Translations under genes and position numbers: made by a program
The notes under the pieces: model-generated
What the model was told of the DNA's origin: nothing
The model's input: the letters and a program-made list of their open reading frames with translations, nothing else
Databases searched by the model: none
Source of the DNA: an uncultured Pelagibacteraceae bacterium
Lineage (GTDB): Bacteria > Pseudomonadota > Alphaproteobacteria > Pelagibacterales > Pelagibacteraceae
Length of the DNA stretch: 58,412 nucleotides
Assembly (NCBI GenBank): GCA_902515485.1
Contig: CABXUR010000005.1
Coordinates: 1-58,412 of the forward strand
Direction: 5' to 3'
Shown: piece by piece, positions 9,001 through 19,330 of the stretch
How positions within the stretch are numbered: position 1 is the stretch's first letter
Layout of the letters: every line of letters begins with the position of its first letter

Positions 9001-9736
9001 TTTTTATTTCATAGGTAATTATTCTAATATCTATAAAAAACCTTCAAAATTATCTGAAGTTACATCTCAAATAATATGTGGCGAAAAATTTAAAATTTTA
9101 TCAAAAAATAAAAATTGGATTAAAATTAAATTGTTATTTGATAATTATGTTGGATATATTCAGAATAAACAATTTATCCAAAAAATTAATCTCAATTATA
9201 AAGTAAGTAATCTCAAAGCAAGAATTTTTAAAAGACCTAATTTAGGAACAAAAAATTACCTTACATTTGGATCAAAAGTATTAGCTATAGATGAAAATAA
9301 AAATTATATCAAAATTCAAAAAAATAAATGGATAAAAAAAATAGATATAAAAAAAATAAATTATAAAGAGAAAAATTTTATAAAAATTTTTAAAAAGTTT
9401 TTACAGGTTAAATATGTTTGGGGGGGTAAATCATATAAAGGTATTGATTGTTCTGCTTTATTACAAATATTTTTTTATTATAATAACTTATTTTATCCAA
9501 GAGACACCAAAGACCAAATAAAGTATTCGAGAGGAAAATTAAAAAAAAGAACATTTAAAAAAGGTGATATTATATTTTGGAAAGGACATGTTGCGATATG
9601 TTTAAATTCAAAAAAACTTATTCATGCTTATGGACCTGAGAAAAAAGTTCTCATTATGCCGATAATTAAGACAATAAAGAGAATTAGAGAAACAGCAAAT
9701 TTAGAGGTAAAAAAAATAGCTAGAATTAATTTTTAA
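8987..9736 (+). CDS. SH3-domain NlpC/P60 (C40) cell-wall endopeptidase
   Basis: This is a 249-residue protein. The N-terminal half (about 8-125) looks like two bacterial SH3 modules (FKILSKNKNWIKIKL, YVGYIQNKQFIQ). The C-terminal half is an NlpC/P60 domain with catalytic C155 in GIDCSALLQ, H201 in KGHVAICL and H213 in LIHAYG. Such enzymes cut gamma-D-Glu-diaminopimelate bonds in peptidoglycan or recycled peptides. No signal peptide is visible, so it may act on muropeptides in the cytoplasm. The start is uncertain: TTG at 8987 or GTG at 8990, both inside the end of the permease gene. The 3' end overlaps convergent tyrA by 4 bases. Confidence 0.83.
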   Translation: MVQNNFYFIGNYSNIYKKPSKLSEVTSQIICGEKFKILSKNKNWIKIKLLFDNYVGYIQNKQFIQKINLNYKVSNLKARIFKRPNLGTKNYLTFGSKVLAIDENKNYIKIQKNKWIKKIDIKKINYKEKNFIKIFKKFLQVKYVWGGKSYKGIDCSALLQIFFYYNNLFYPRDTKDQIKYSRGKLKKRTFKKGDIIFWKGHVAICLNSKKLIHAYGPEKKVLIMPIIKTIKRIRETANLEVKKIARINF

Positions 9737-10629
9737 TTTCTACCAAAGTCTGGTTTATCAATATCTTGTTTTAATTTAATAATTTTTGATCTTACTTTTT
9801 TAGTTTGAACAAGTTTTTTTAAAATAGACTTATCATTTTTAGCATTTATATCTTTCTTAAATGCATTCAAGTTTTTTATAAATAAATCAATTGCTTTTGA
9901 AATATTCTTCTGATTGTTAAAAAATATATCTCTCCACATAATTTCATTTGAAGCCGCTATTCTGGAAAAATCTCTTAATCCCCCAGCACTATATTTGATA
10001 AGCCCAAAATTTTGTTTTTTTTCAAAATCTTGCGCTGACTTAACTAAATTATATGCAATCAAGTGAGGAAGATGGCTAGTTATTGAAAAAATTTTATCAT
10101 GTTTTTCTGGTGTCATCACTACAACTTTTGAGCCAATTTTCTTCCAAAATTTACGTAAAATATTTAAATGATTTTTTTTAGTACTTTGATCTTTTATTAA
10201 TACACACCATTTATCTACAAAAATATTTTCTTTGCCATGTTCTGGACCACTTACCTCAGAACCTGCTATTGGGTGACTTTGTATCCAATTCAAATCTTTC
10301 TTCAAAAATTTTTTAATAATTTTTGTAGTTTCAATTTTAGAGGAACCAACATCTGTAATTAATGTATTGGGTTTTATAAATTTATCAATTTTAATTATAA
10401 GTCTCTTATATTCACTCATTGGAGTACAAAAAATTATAAGATCTGAGTTAATTATCCCATCTTTTAATGTTTTTACAATTACTCCAGGTAGCTTCAATTT
10501 TTTTATTTTAGCAATATTTGATATCGATTTTTCATAAACAAATATTTTTTTTGCTAATTTTTTTTTATGAATACGTCTCAATAACGAAGAGCCTAATAAT
10601 CCACACCCAATAATCAAAATATTTTTCAT
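9733..10629 (-). CDS. tyrA: Prephenate (or cyclohexadienyl) dehydrogenase
   Basis: This 298-residue NAD(P)-dependent dehydrogenase catalyses the oxidative decarboxylation of prephenate or arogenate in tyrosine synthesis. The N-terminal Rossmann motif is IIGCGLLGSSLLR, the acceptor-loop ITDVGSSK is present, and HPIAGSEVSGPEHG carries the conserved substrate-site residues. The segment SITSHLPHLIAYNLV is the expected dimer and active-site helix. No chorismate mutase or ACT domain is fused. Its start overlaps the hisC stop by 1 base. hisC next to tyrA is a common alphaproteobacterial pairing in which the aminotransferase also serves aromatic amino acids. Confidence 0.92.
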   Translation of the reverse strand: MKNILIIGCGLLGSSLLRRIHKKKLAKKIFVYEKSISNIAKIKKLKLPGVIVKTLKDGIINSDLIIFCTPMSEYKRLIIKIDKFIKPNTLITDVGSSKIETTKIIKKFLKKDLNWIQSHPIAGSEVSGPEHGKENIFVDKWCVLIKDQSTKKNHLNILRKFWKKIGSKVVVMTPEKHDKIFSITSHLPHLIAYNLVKSAQDFEKKQNFGLIKYSAGGLRDFSRIAASNEIMWRDIFFNNQKNISKAIDLFIKNLNAFKKDINAKNDKSILKKLVQTKKVRSKIIKLKQDIDKPDFGRN

Positions 10630-11711
10630 TAGTTTAATATCTCTTTTGCAACACTTAAGAACTTTAAATTTTCTTTTTTTGACCCAATAGTTAATCTTAA
10701 TTTATTATTAATATGATATCCATCTCGGGTTGACCTTAAAATTATCCCTTTATTTTTTAATTTTTCATATAAATATTTTGCTGAATATTTGCTTTTTTCA
10801 AAATTAAGAAACAAAAAATTTGCAGAAACAGGATTGGAATAAATTTTATAATACTCTAAAAATTTTTTAATCTTTTTTGCATATAATAAATTGTGCTTAA
10901 TAGATCTATTTACAAATTTTTTGTCCTTTAATGACTCAGCTGCAGCTAATTGAGCTATTCCATTAATATTGAAAGGTGGTTTAATTACATTCAAAGCATT
11001 AACTATTTTTTTTGAACCATATCCCCATCCTACTCTTAAAGAAGCTAATCCGAACATTTTTGAAAAAGTTCTAAGAATGAATACATTTTCTTTATTTTTA
11101 AATAAATCCAAACCTGAAGCATAGTCTGAATTTCTCATATATTCGGCGTAAGCATCATCAATTACTAATAATATATTTTTATTTAATTTTTTTCTTAATT
11201 CTAAGACCTCTTTTTTTGTCAAATAAGTTCCTGTTGGATTATTTGGATTTGCAATAAAGACTAACTTTGTTTTTTTTGTAATTTTTTTTAAGATTTCTGT
11301 AGTTGAAATTTTAAAATTTTTTTCTTTAGCAAATACAACTTTTGCACCAACTATTTTTGTGTAAATCCTGTACATTAAAAAACTAAATTTTGGAAGTACC
11401 ACTTCATCTTTTGGATTTAAAAATAATTGACAAATCATCTGTATAACCTCATCTGATCCTGCTCCACAAATTATTTTGTCTTTATTACACTTATAAGCTT
11501 TAGATATAGCTTTTTTTAAAATCTCAGATTTTCCATCTGGATATTTGTCTAAAGATAATTTCTTATTTGATATGAGTTTTTTAGCTCTAGGACTCATACC
11601 TAAGGCAGACTCATTTGCTGATAATTTTATTACTTTTTTTAGTTTTCTTATTTTTGACTTACCAGGCTTATAAGCTTCAATATTAAATTTTTTAAACTTT
11701 GGAGTGCTCAT
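10629..11711 (-). CDS. hisC: Histidinol-phosphate/aromatic aminotransferase
   Basis: This is a 360-residue fold-type I PLP enzyme. Visible motifs are KLSANESALGMSPRA at the N terminus, GAGSDEVIQM, IANPNNPTGTYLT, DDAYAEYM and RTFSKMFGLASLRVGWGYG, where K218 is the PLP lysine. It transaminates histidinol phosphate in histidine synthesis. Its coupling to tyrA suggests it also works on aromatic 2-oxo acids. It is divergent from metX across a 190-base gap holding the SAM-II riboswitch on the other strand. No convincing promoter for hisC stood out in that gap. Confidence 0.92.
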   Translation of the reverse strand: MSTPKFKKFNIEAYKPGKSKIRKLKKVIKLSANESALGMSPRAKKLISNKKLSLDKYPDGKSEILKKAISKAYKCNKDKIICGAGSDEVIQMICQLFLNPKDEVVLPKFSFLMYRIYTKIVGAKVVFAKEKNFKISTTEILKKITKKTKLVFIANPNNPTGTYLTKKEVLELRKKLNKNILLVIDDAYAEYMRNSDYASGLDLFKNKENVFILRTFSKMFGLASLRVGWGYGSKKIVNALNVIKPPFNINGIAQLAAAESLKDKKFVNRSIKHNLLYAKKIKKFLEYYKIYSNPVSANFLFLNFEKSKYSAKYLYEKLKNKGIILRSTRDGYHINNKLRLTIGSKKENLKFLSVAKEILN

Positions 11712-11784
11712 TTTTTTTATTTTATGAGCTCTTTATAGATAAAATTACAAATTTTTATATAGAATAAGAGAATATTTTAAAAAA

Positions 11785-11813
11785 TTGACATAATTATCAA
11801 GTTCTTGTAAAAA
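11785..11813 (+). promoter_or_regulatory. Predicted sigma-70 promoter of metX
   Basis: A perfect TTGACA -35 box (11785-11790) is followed after 17 bases by TAAAAA (11808-11813). Transcription would start near 11820, at the first base of the P1 stem of the SAM-II aptamer. The precise abutment of promoter and aptamer supports both predictions. Confidence 0.6.
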
Positions 11814-11818
11814 AATTA

Positions 11819-11868
11819 TGCGCTGATTTAACTGAATTGCGAGCGCTTAAAAAAAACCGCTAAAATAG
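11819..11868 (+). ncRNA. SAM-II riboswitch aptamer in the metX leader
   Basis: The segment matches the SAM-II (metA-type) consensus closely: GCGCTGATTTAAC, then TTGCGAGCGC, an A-rich linker and GCTAAAATAG. P1 pairs GCGCT (11820-11824) with AGCGC (11842-11846). The pseudoknot can form from ACT (11831-11833) with AGT (11867-11869) and GCG (11839-11841) with CGC (11858-11860). Positions that are CC/GG in the well-studied marine SAM-II sequence are CU/AG here, a compensating change. SAM-II binds S-adenosylmethionine and represses methionine-synthesis genes. Eight T residues follow at 11869-11876, and metX starts at 11902 with no Shine-Dalgarno, which suggests control of transcription rather than of translation. 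Confidence 0.92.
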
Positions 11869-11901
11869 TTTTTTTTCTCTCAATTCAAATAAATCTTTAT
11901 T

Positions 11902-13020
11902 ATGAATATTGAAACGAATTTAAAAACATTAATTGTTAAAAACCCACTTAAGTTAGACTGTGGAAAAACAATTAAAGATTTTCCAATTGCCTACGAAACT
12001 TATGGTTCTCTAAATTCACAAAAAGATAATGCAATATTAGTTTTTCATGCATTAACTGGTGATCAATATGTATCAGGTACAAATCCTGTAACTAAAAAAG
12101 ATGGTTGGTGGAGTTATGCTGTAGGTCCGGGTAAAGCTATAGATACAAATAAATATTTTGTTATTTGTTCAAATGTAATTGGAGGGTGTATGGGCTCCTA
12201 TGGGCCTAGTGATTTAGATAGTGAAAACGGTAACATTCAAGGAACAAATTTTCCTGTCATTACTATTAACGATATGGTCAACGCTCAGTATAATCTATTA
12301 GATCATTTTGGGATTGATAAATTATTTTCTGTAGCAGGTGGCTCTATGGGTGGAATGCAAGTTTTGCAATTTATAAGTAACTTTCCAGATAAATCTAAAA
12401 CAGTAATACCGATTGCAACAACTTCAAGTCACTCGGCTCAAAATATAGCTTTTAATGAATTAGGAAGACAAGCAATCATGGCTGATAGCAATTGGAAAGA
12501 AGGAGATTATGGTTCTAATAATTCAAATCCAGGTAAAGGGTTAGCTGTTGCCAGAATGGCAGCACATATTACATATTTATCAAAAAAAGGTTTGCAGGAA
12601 AAATTTGGCAGAAAATTACAAGAAAGAGAAGATTTAAAATTTGGTTTTGATGCAGACTTTCAAATTGAAAGCTATCTAAGATATCAAGGCTCAGTCTTTG
12701 TTGATAGATTTGATGCAAATAGTTATCTTTATATAACTAGAGCTATGGATTATTTTGACCTAGCTAAACAATTTAATGGGGTTCTGTCTGATGCATTTAA
12801 ATTAACAAAAGCTAAATTTTTTATAATTTCTTTTACCTCAGATTGGCTTTACCCAACTCAAGAAAATAAGGATATTGTTATAGCTTTAAATTCTATCGGG
12901 GCTGATGTGGGATTTGTTGAGATAGAATCGGATAAAGGACATGATTCGTTCTTGTTAGATGTTCCAGATTTTTTAAATGCACTAAAAAACTTTTTGGATA
13001 AGTCATACGAAGAAAATTAA
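11902..13020 (+). CDS. metX: Homoserine O-acetyltransferase
   Basis: This 372-residue alpha/beta-hydrolase-fold acyltransferase activates homoserine for methionine synthesis using acetyl-CoA (some relatives use succinyl-CoA). Motifs: FHALTGDQYVSG, GGCMGSYGPSD, GGSMGGMQVLQF with nucleophile S148, SFTSDWLYP with the acid, and DKGHDSFLLD with H347. It is the first gene after the SAM-II riboswitch, so it should be repressed when SAM is abundant. metW follows 2 bases after the stop, the usual metX-metW pairing. Confidence 0.95.
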   Translation: MNIETNLKTLIVKNPLKLDCGKTIKDFPIAYETYGSLNSQKDNAILVFHALTGDQYVSGTNPVTKKDGWWSYAVGPGKAIDTNKYFVICSNVIGGCMGSYGPSDLDSENGNIQGTNFPVITINDMVNAQYNLLDHFGIDKLFSVAGGSMGGMQVLQFISNFPDKSKTVIPIATTSSHSAQNIAFNELGRQAIMADSNWKEGDYGSNNSNPGKGLAVARMAAHITYLSKKGLQEKFGRKLQEREDLKFGFDADFQIESYLRYQGSVFVDRFDANSYLYITRAMDYFDLAKQFNGVLSDAFKLTKAKFFIISFTSDWLYPTQENKDIVIALNSIGADVGFVEIESDKGHDSFLLDVPDFLNALKNFLDKSYEEN

Positions 13021-13022
13021 AT

Positions 13023-13619
13023 ATGAAAAATGAGTTTAAAGTAATTGCTGATTTAATTGAAAAAGACAAAAAAGTTTTAGATGTTGGTTGTGCTGATGGA
13101 GTTCTGATGAAATTTCTAAAAGATAACAAAAATACAAATATAAGAGGATTGGAGATCTCAAAAGAAAAGGTTCAAGAATGTATTGCTAAGGGTTTAACTG
13201 TAATAGAAGGAAATGCTGAAAAAGACTTAAAGCAATTTCCAGATAAGTCATTTGATTATGTTATTTTAAGCCAAACACTTCAAGCTTTTTTAAATCCTGA
13301 GTTAGTTTTAAATGAACTTTTAAGAGTTGGTAAAAAAGCAATTATTACAATTCCTAATTTTGGTTACTGGAAAGTGAGAATTCACTTACTGCTTAAAGGC
13401 ACAATGCCAATTACCAAAACATTGCCTGATGAATGGTACAATACACCAAACTTGCATATGTGCACCATTAAAGATTTTGTTCATTATGTTAAATCTAGAA
13501 ATATAAAAATTTTTAAGTCAATAGCACTAAATAAATTAAATGCCTCATTAATAAACGAAAGAAACTTAGAAATTAAAAATTTATCTGCAGATCTAGGAAT
13601 ATTTTTAATAGAAAAATAA
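13023..13619 (+). CDS. metW: Methionine biosynthesis protein MetW
   Basis: This 198-residue protein has a class I methyltransferase-like fold, with the SAM-site motif VLDVGCADGVLMKFL at about 19-33. It also carries the MetW signatures LSQTLQAFLNPE, IITIPNFGYWKVR and LPDEWYNTPNLHMCTIKDF. MetW acts with MetX; in several proteobacteria it is needed for or stimulates homoserine acetylation rather than acting as a stand-alone methyltransferase. It is co-transcribed with metX, and gloB begins 1 base after its stop codon. Confidence 0.93.
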   Translation: MKNEFKVIADLIEKDKKVLDVGCADGVLMKFLKDNKNTNIRGLEISKEKVQECIAKGLTVIEGNAEKDLKQFPDKSFDYVILSQTLQAFLNPELVLNELLRVGKKAIITIPNFGYWKVRIHLLLKGTMPITKTLPDEWYNTPNLHMCTIKDFVHYVKSRNIKIFKSIALNKLNASLINERNLEIKNLSADLGIFLIEK

Positions 13620-13620
13620 T

Positions 13621-14340
13621 ATGCAAGTTGAAATCATACCGTGTCTAAAAGACAATTATAGTTATTTAATTATTGATGATAGCAACAAATCTGCCTGTGT
13701 AGTGGATCCAAGTGAAGCTGAGCCAATTATAAATTATTTAAAAAACAAAGACATTAATTTAAAATATACTCTAAATACACATCATCATTTTGATCATATT
13801 GGTGGTAATGAAGATTTAAAGAAAGAATTTGGTTCTATTGTAGTTGGTTTTAAAAAAGATTCAGAAAGAATTCCTGGTATAGATATTTTTTTAGAAGATG
13901 ACCAAATATGGGAAGCCGATAATTTTAAAGCTAAAATAATTCATGTTCCAGGACATACCACAGGTCATATATGTTTTAATTTTTTTCAAGAAAAGTTAGC
14001 TTTTACAGGAGATACTCTTTTTTCTCTTGGTTGTGGTAGGATATTCGAAGGAACTTATGAACAAATGTACGAATCTCTTAATAAGATTAAATCTTTGCCT
14101 AAAGAAACTAAAATTTATTGTGGTCATGAATACACTCTCAGCAATTCAAAATTTTGCATAAAAAATGATCCTGATAACCAAAATTTACAAAAAAAAATTG
14201 AACAAATAAAAAAATTAACCTCTAATGGGCTACCCACAATCCCAACTACAATAAAAGAAGAATTAGATTGCAACATATTTTTAAGAGCAAAAGACCTAGA
14301 ATCTTTCTCAAAATTGCGCGATTTAAAGGATAATTTTTAG
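13621..14340 (+). CDS. gloB: Hydroxyacylglutathione hydrolase (glyoxalase II)
   Basis: This is a 239-residue metallo-beta-lactamase-fold enzyme. The metal-binding motif THHHFDH is at 53-59, followed by VPGHTTGHICF, FTGDTLFSLGCGRIFEGT and IYCGHEYT, all diagnostic for glyoxalase II. It hydrolyses S-lactoylglutathione to lactate and glutathione in methylglyoxal detoxification. It is packed 1 base after metW and probably shares the transcript. The C-terminal glutathione-binding part (NPFLRAKD type) is reduced to CNIFLRAKDLESF. Confidence 0.9.
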   Translation: MQVEIIPCLKDNYSYLIIDDSNKSACVVDPSEAEPIINYLKNKDINLKYTLNTHHHFDHIGGNEDLKKEFGSIVVGFKKDSERIPGIDIFLEDDQIWEADNFKAKIIHVPGHTTGHICFNFFQEKLAFTGDTLFSLGCGRIFEGTYEQMYESLNKIKSLPKETKIYCGHEYTLSNSKFCIKNDPDNQNLQKKIEQIKKLTSNGLPTIPTTIKEELDCNIFLRAKDLESFSKLRDLKDNF

Positions 14341-14350
14341 TTAATTCAAC

Positions 14351-14378
14351 TTGACTAAAAACTTGCTAGAACTATATT
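14351..14378 (+). promoter_or_regulatory. Predicted sigma-70 promoter of the rplU operon
   Basis: TTGACT (14351-14356) and TATATT (14373-14378) are separated by 16 bases in the 65-base gap between gloB and rplU. This is the only clear promoter-like sequence before the rplU-rpmA-obgE run. The leader would be about 20 bases. Confidence 0.5.
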
Positions 14379-14405
14379 GCGATAACTTAAATATAAATTC
14401 ATACT

Positions 14406-14819
14406 ATGTCTTACGCAGTAATAAAAACAGGTGGCAAACAGTACAAAGTTAAAGCAGGTGAAATTTTAAAAATTGATAAATTTCCAGATTCAAAACCTGA
14501 TTCTAAAATAGAGTTTAATGAGATACTTGCATATGGTGATGATAAAACTATAGAAATAGGCTATCCAAATGTTGAAGGCGCAAAAGTAGAAGCTGATTTA
14601 ATAAAAAATGTTAAAGATAGAACCATATTAATCTTCAAAAAAAGAAGAAGACATAATTCAAGAAGAAAAAATGGTCATAGACAAGAACATACAATGATTA
14701 GAATTAATAAAATTTTTTCTAAAGATGGTAAAGTTTTATCTGAAGCAGAAAAAATAATTAAACTAACTAAAAAGGTTGAGGCTGAAGTAAAACCAAAAAC
14801 TGAAGCTACAAGTAAATAA
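14406..14819 (+). CDS. rplU: 50S ribosomal protein L21
   Basis: The N terminus MSYAVIKTGGKQYKVKAGE and the basic KKRRRHNSRRKNGHRQEHTMIRI segment near 82-104 identify L21. It is 137 residues, longer than the 103 of E. coli, because of a charged C-terminal tail rich in Lys, Glu and Thr (KKVEAEVKPKTEATSK). L21 binds 23S rRNA domain VI. rpmA follows 12 bases later, the standard rplU-rpmA pair. Confidence 0.96.
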   Translation: MSYAVIKTGGKQYKVKAGEILKIDKFPDSKPDSKIEFNEILAYGDDKTIEIGYPNVEGAKVEADLIKNVKDRTILIFKKRRRHNSRRKNGHRQEHTMIRINKIFSKDGKVLSEAEKIIKLTKKVEAEVKPKTEATSK

Positions 14820-14831
14820 ATTAGGTAAATT

Positions 14832-15086
14832 ATGGCAACAAAAAAAGCAGGTGGATCATCGAGAAACGGAAGAGATAGTGCTGGGCGAAGACTTGGTGTT
14901 AAAAAATATGGTGGTGAAACAGTAATACCTGGAAATATAATTGTAAGACAAAGAGGAACTAAAATTTTTCCTGGTGAAAATGTAGGAATGGGTAAAGATC
15001 ATTCAATTTTTTCAGTTGTAAAGGGCAAAGTTGTATTTAAAAAATCTAAAGCAGATAGAACTTTCGTATCAGTAAAACCCAATTAA
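14832..15086 (+). CDS. rpmA: 50S ribosomal protein L27
   Basis: This 84-residue protein starts [20 protein letters not shown], the hallmark of L27, whose N terminus reaches the peptidyl transferase centre. The central [21 protein letters not shown] is also fully conserved. Length is typical. It sits between rplU and obgE. Confidence 0.97.
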   Translation: MATKKAGGSSRNGRDSAGRRLGVKKYGGETVIPGNIIVRQRGTKIFPGENVGMGKDHSIFSVVKGKVVFKKSKADRTFVSVKPN

Positions 15087-15087
15087 T

Positions 15088-17193
<2,106 letters not shown>

Positions 17194-17194
17194 A

Positions 17195-18442
17195 ATGAAT
17201 AAATTTATGAATTTAATTGGAGCGAAGGCTAGAAAAGCTTCTGAGATAAAAATAGATACTAAACTTAAGAATAAAGTTTTAAATGACTATGCTTTGTTAA
17301 TTGATAAAGAAAAAAAAAAAATTCTAATTCAAAACAAAAAAGATATTAATCTTGCAAAGAAAAATAAGATTAAAGAAAATTTGATAAATAGGTTGAGTAT
17401 CGACCCAATCAAATTGAAAGGGGTTAAAGACTCAATTAAAAAAATTTCAAAATTAAAAGATCCAGTAAATGTAACTTTAGAAAAATGGAGCAGGCCTAAT
17501 GGATTAAATATTAAAAGAGTATCAGTTCCAATAGGTGTGATTGGAGTTATTTATGAAAGTAGACCAAATGTTACGTCAGATGTAGCTAGCTTATGTTTTA
17601 AATCTGGAAATCCAGTAATTCTTAAAGGTGGATCTGAGGCTATAAATACTAATAGAATTTTAGCAAATCTATTTCGTAAAGCTCTTAAGAAAAATAAAGT
17701 AAATGAAAATTATATTCAATTTATAGACTCCAAAGATCGAAAAATGGTCGACATAATGCTTAAAATGGATAAATTTATTGATGTAATAATTCCTAGGGGA
17801 GGAAAAAATTTAGTTAAAAGAGTTCAAGATTTTTCTAAAGTTCCTATTATCGGTCATTTGGAAGGTTTATGTCATACATATATTGATAAAGACGCTGAAT
17901 TAAAAATGGCCACAAATATTGTTTATAATGCAAAATTAAGAAACACAAGTATTTGTGGCGCGACAGAGACTATTCTAATGCATGAAAAGATTGTTAAAAA
18001 ATTTTGCAATCCAATATTAAAAAAACTTGAGGATAACAATTGTAAAATTTATGGAGATAATTTTATAAAAAAATATTATTCAGGAACTTTATATCCAGCT
18101 AAAGAAAAAGACTGGTCTACTGAATATTTAACTATAGCTGTATCTGTTAAAGTTGTTAAAAATTTAAAACAAGCAATTAACCATATAAATCGATATGGGA
18201 CTATGCACACAGATTCTATTATTACAAAAAATAAAAAAACTGCCGCACAATTTATGACAAATATTAAAAGTTCTATTGCAATGCATAATACTTCTACTCA
18301 ATTTGCTGATGGCGGTGAATTTGGTTTTGGAGGTGAAGTTGGTATATCAACAAATACTTTGCCACCAAGAGGTCCCGTCGGCTTAGAGCAATTAGTTTCT
18401 TATAAATATGAAATTTCAAGTCAAGGAAAGATAAGAGATTAG
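17195..18442 (+). CDS. proA: Gamma-glutamyl phosphate reductase
   Basis: This 415-residue member of the aldehyde dehydrogenase superfamily reduces glutamyl-5-phosphate to the semialdehyde, the second proline step. Motifs: PIGVIGVIYESRPNVT, ILKGGSEAINTN, IPRGGKNLV, ICGATETILMH with the catalytic Cys, and FADGGEFGFGGEVGIST. I chose ATG 17195, 1 base after the proB stop; the frame stays open upstream inside proB, but starting there would add an atypical extension. nadD begins 1 base after its stop. Confidence 0.95.
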   Translation: MNKFMNLIGAKARKASEIKIDTKLKNKVLNDYALLIDKEKKKILIQNKKDINLAKKNKIKENLINRLSIDPIKLKGVKDSIKKISKLKDPVNVTLEKWSRPNGLNIKRVSVPIGVIGVIYESRPNVTSDVASLCFKSGNPVILKGGSEAINTNRILANLFRKALKKNKVNENYIQFIDSKDRKMVDIMLKMDKFIDVIIPRGGKNLVKRVQDFSKVPIIGHLEGLCHTYIDKDAELKMATNIVYNAKLRNTSICGATETILMHEKIVKKFCNPILKKLEDNNCKIYGDNFIKKYYSGTLYPAKEKDWSTEYLTIAVSVKVVKNLKQAINHINRYGTMHTDSIITKNKKTAAQFMTNIKSSIAMHNTSTQFADGGEFGFGGEVGISTNTLPPRGPVGLEQLVSYKYEISSQGKIRD

Positions 18443-18443
18443 A

Positions 18444-18962
18444 TTGAAAAAAAAAGTTAAAATTGGGATTTTGGGTGGATCTTTTGATCCAGCACATAAA
18501 GGGCATTTAGCAATCTCTAAAGAAGCAAAAAAAAAATTTAATTTAAAAAAAATTATATGGGCAATAACTAAAAAGAATCCCTTCAAAGACGAAAGTAAAA
18601 CAACTCTCTCAAAACGAATAAAAGATTGTAAAAAAATTATTGGACTAAATCCATTTATAAAAGTTAAATTTTATGAAGATATAATTAAATCAAATAAAAC
18701 TATTGATCTTATAAAATATCTTAAAAAAAATGATGGTATCGAAATTTATTTTTTGATGGGAGCTGATAATTTAATAAATTTTCATAAATGGCATAAATCA
18801 AAATTAATTTTACAAAACTGTAATATTCTAGTTTTTGATCGTCATGGATATAAAAAAAATTCTTTAAAATCAAAGACATTTAAAAGTTTAAACAAAGACA
18901 ACCTTACATTTGTTGAATTTAAAAAAGTCAACATTTCATCTTCTCAATTAAGAAAAATTTGA
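18444..18962 (+). CDS. nadD: Nicotinate-nucleotide adenylyltransferase
   Basis: This 172-residue nucleotidyltransferase makes deamido-NAD from nicotinate mononucleotide and ATP. The N-terminal GILGGSFDPAHKGHL carries the HxGH motif, FLMGADNLINFHKWHK is the substrate-binding signature, and ISSSQLRK is the C-terminal ISSTxIR-type motif. It starts at TTG 18444 immediately after proA. It is somewhat shorter than the usual 190-215 residues. nadD followed by rsfS is a widely conserved pair. Confidence 0.92.
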   Translation: MKKKVKIGILGGSFDPAHKGHLAISKEAKKKFNLKKIIWAITKKNPFKDESKTTLSKRIKDCKKIIGLNPFIKVKFYEDIIKSNKTIDLIKYLKKNDGIEIYFLMGADNLINFHKWHKSKLILQNCNILVFDRHGYKKNSLKSKTFKSLNKDNLTFVEFKKVNISSSQLRKI

Positions 18963-18979
18963 TAGTCTAAACTTAATTA

Positions 18980-19330
18980 ATGGATAAAATTTCAGATCTA
19001 AAAAAAGTTGTAATCAATACACTAGACATTAATAAAGCTGAAGATATTGTAACAATTAATCTCAAAGATAAAAGCTCAATGGCTGATTATATGATTATTG
19101 CTAGCGGAACTTCTTCGAGACATATTCAATCTTTATCAGAACAAGTTTTGGAAAAACTTAAAGATAATGGTGTTAGGGACTCTAAGATAGAAGGTAAGGA
19201 AAGTAATGAATGGAAATTAGTTGATGGAATTGATTTAATTATTCATATTTTTCATCCTGAAAAAAGAAAGTTTTATGAACTTGAAAAAATCTGGTCTGAA
19301 TTAATACCAAAAGAAAAAGTTAGTATATGA
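18980..19330 (+). CDS. rsfS: Ribosomal silencing factor RsfS (YbeB/Iojap family)
   Basis: This is a 116-residue Iojap-family protein with DKSSMADYMIIASGTSSRHI, EGKESNEWKLVDG and IIHIFHPEKRKFYELEKIW. RsfS binds L14 and blocks subunit joining when nutrients are short. It lies after nadD as in most bacteria. rlmH, which commonly follows rsfS, is absent; ctpA begins with a 4-base ATGA overlap instead. Confidence 0.94.
   Translation: MDKISDLKKVVINTLDINKAEDIVTINLKDKSSMADYMIIASGTSSRHIQSLSEQVLEKLKDNGVRDSKIEGKESNEWKLVDGIDLIIHIFHPEKRKFYELEKIWSELIPKEKVSI

Noticed and set aside
11877-11901. A SAM-V aptamer following SAM-II
   Set aside because: A tandem SAM-II/SAM-V arrangement is known in this group, but only 25 bases remain before metX, too few for the second aptamer.
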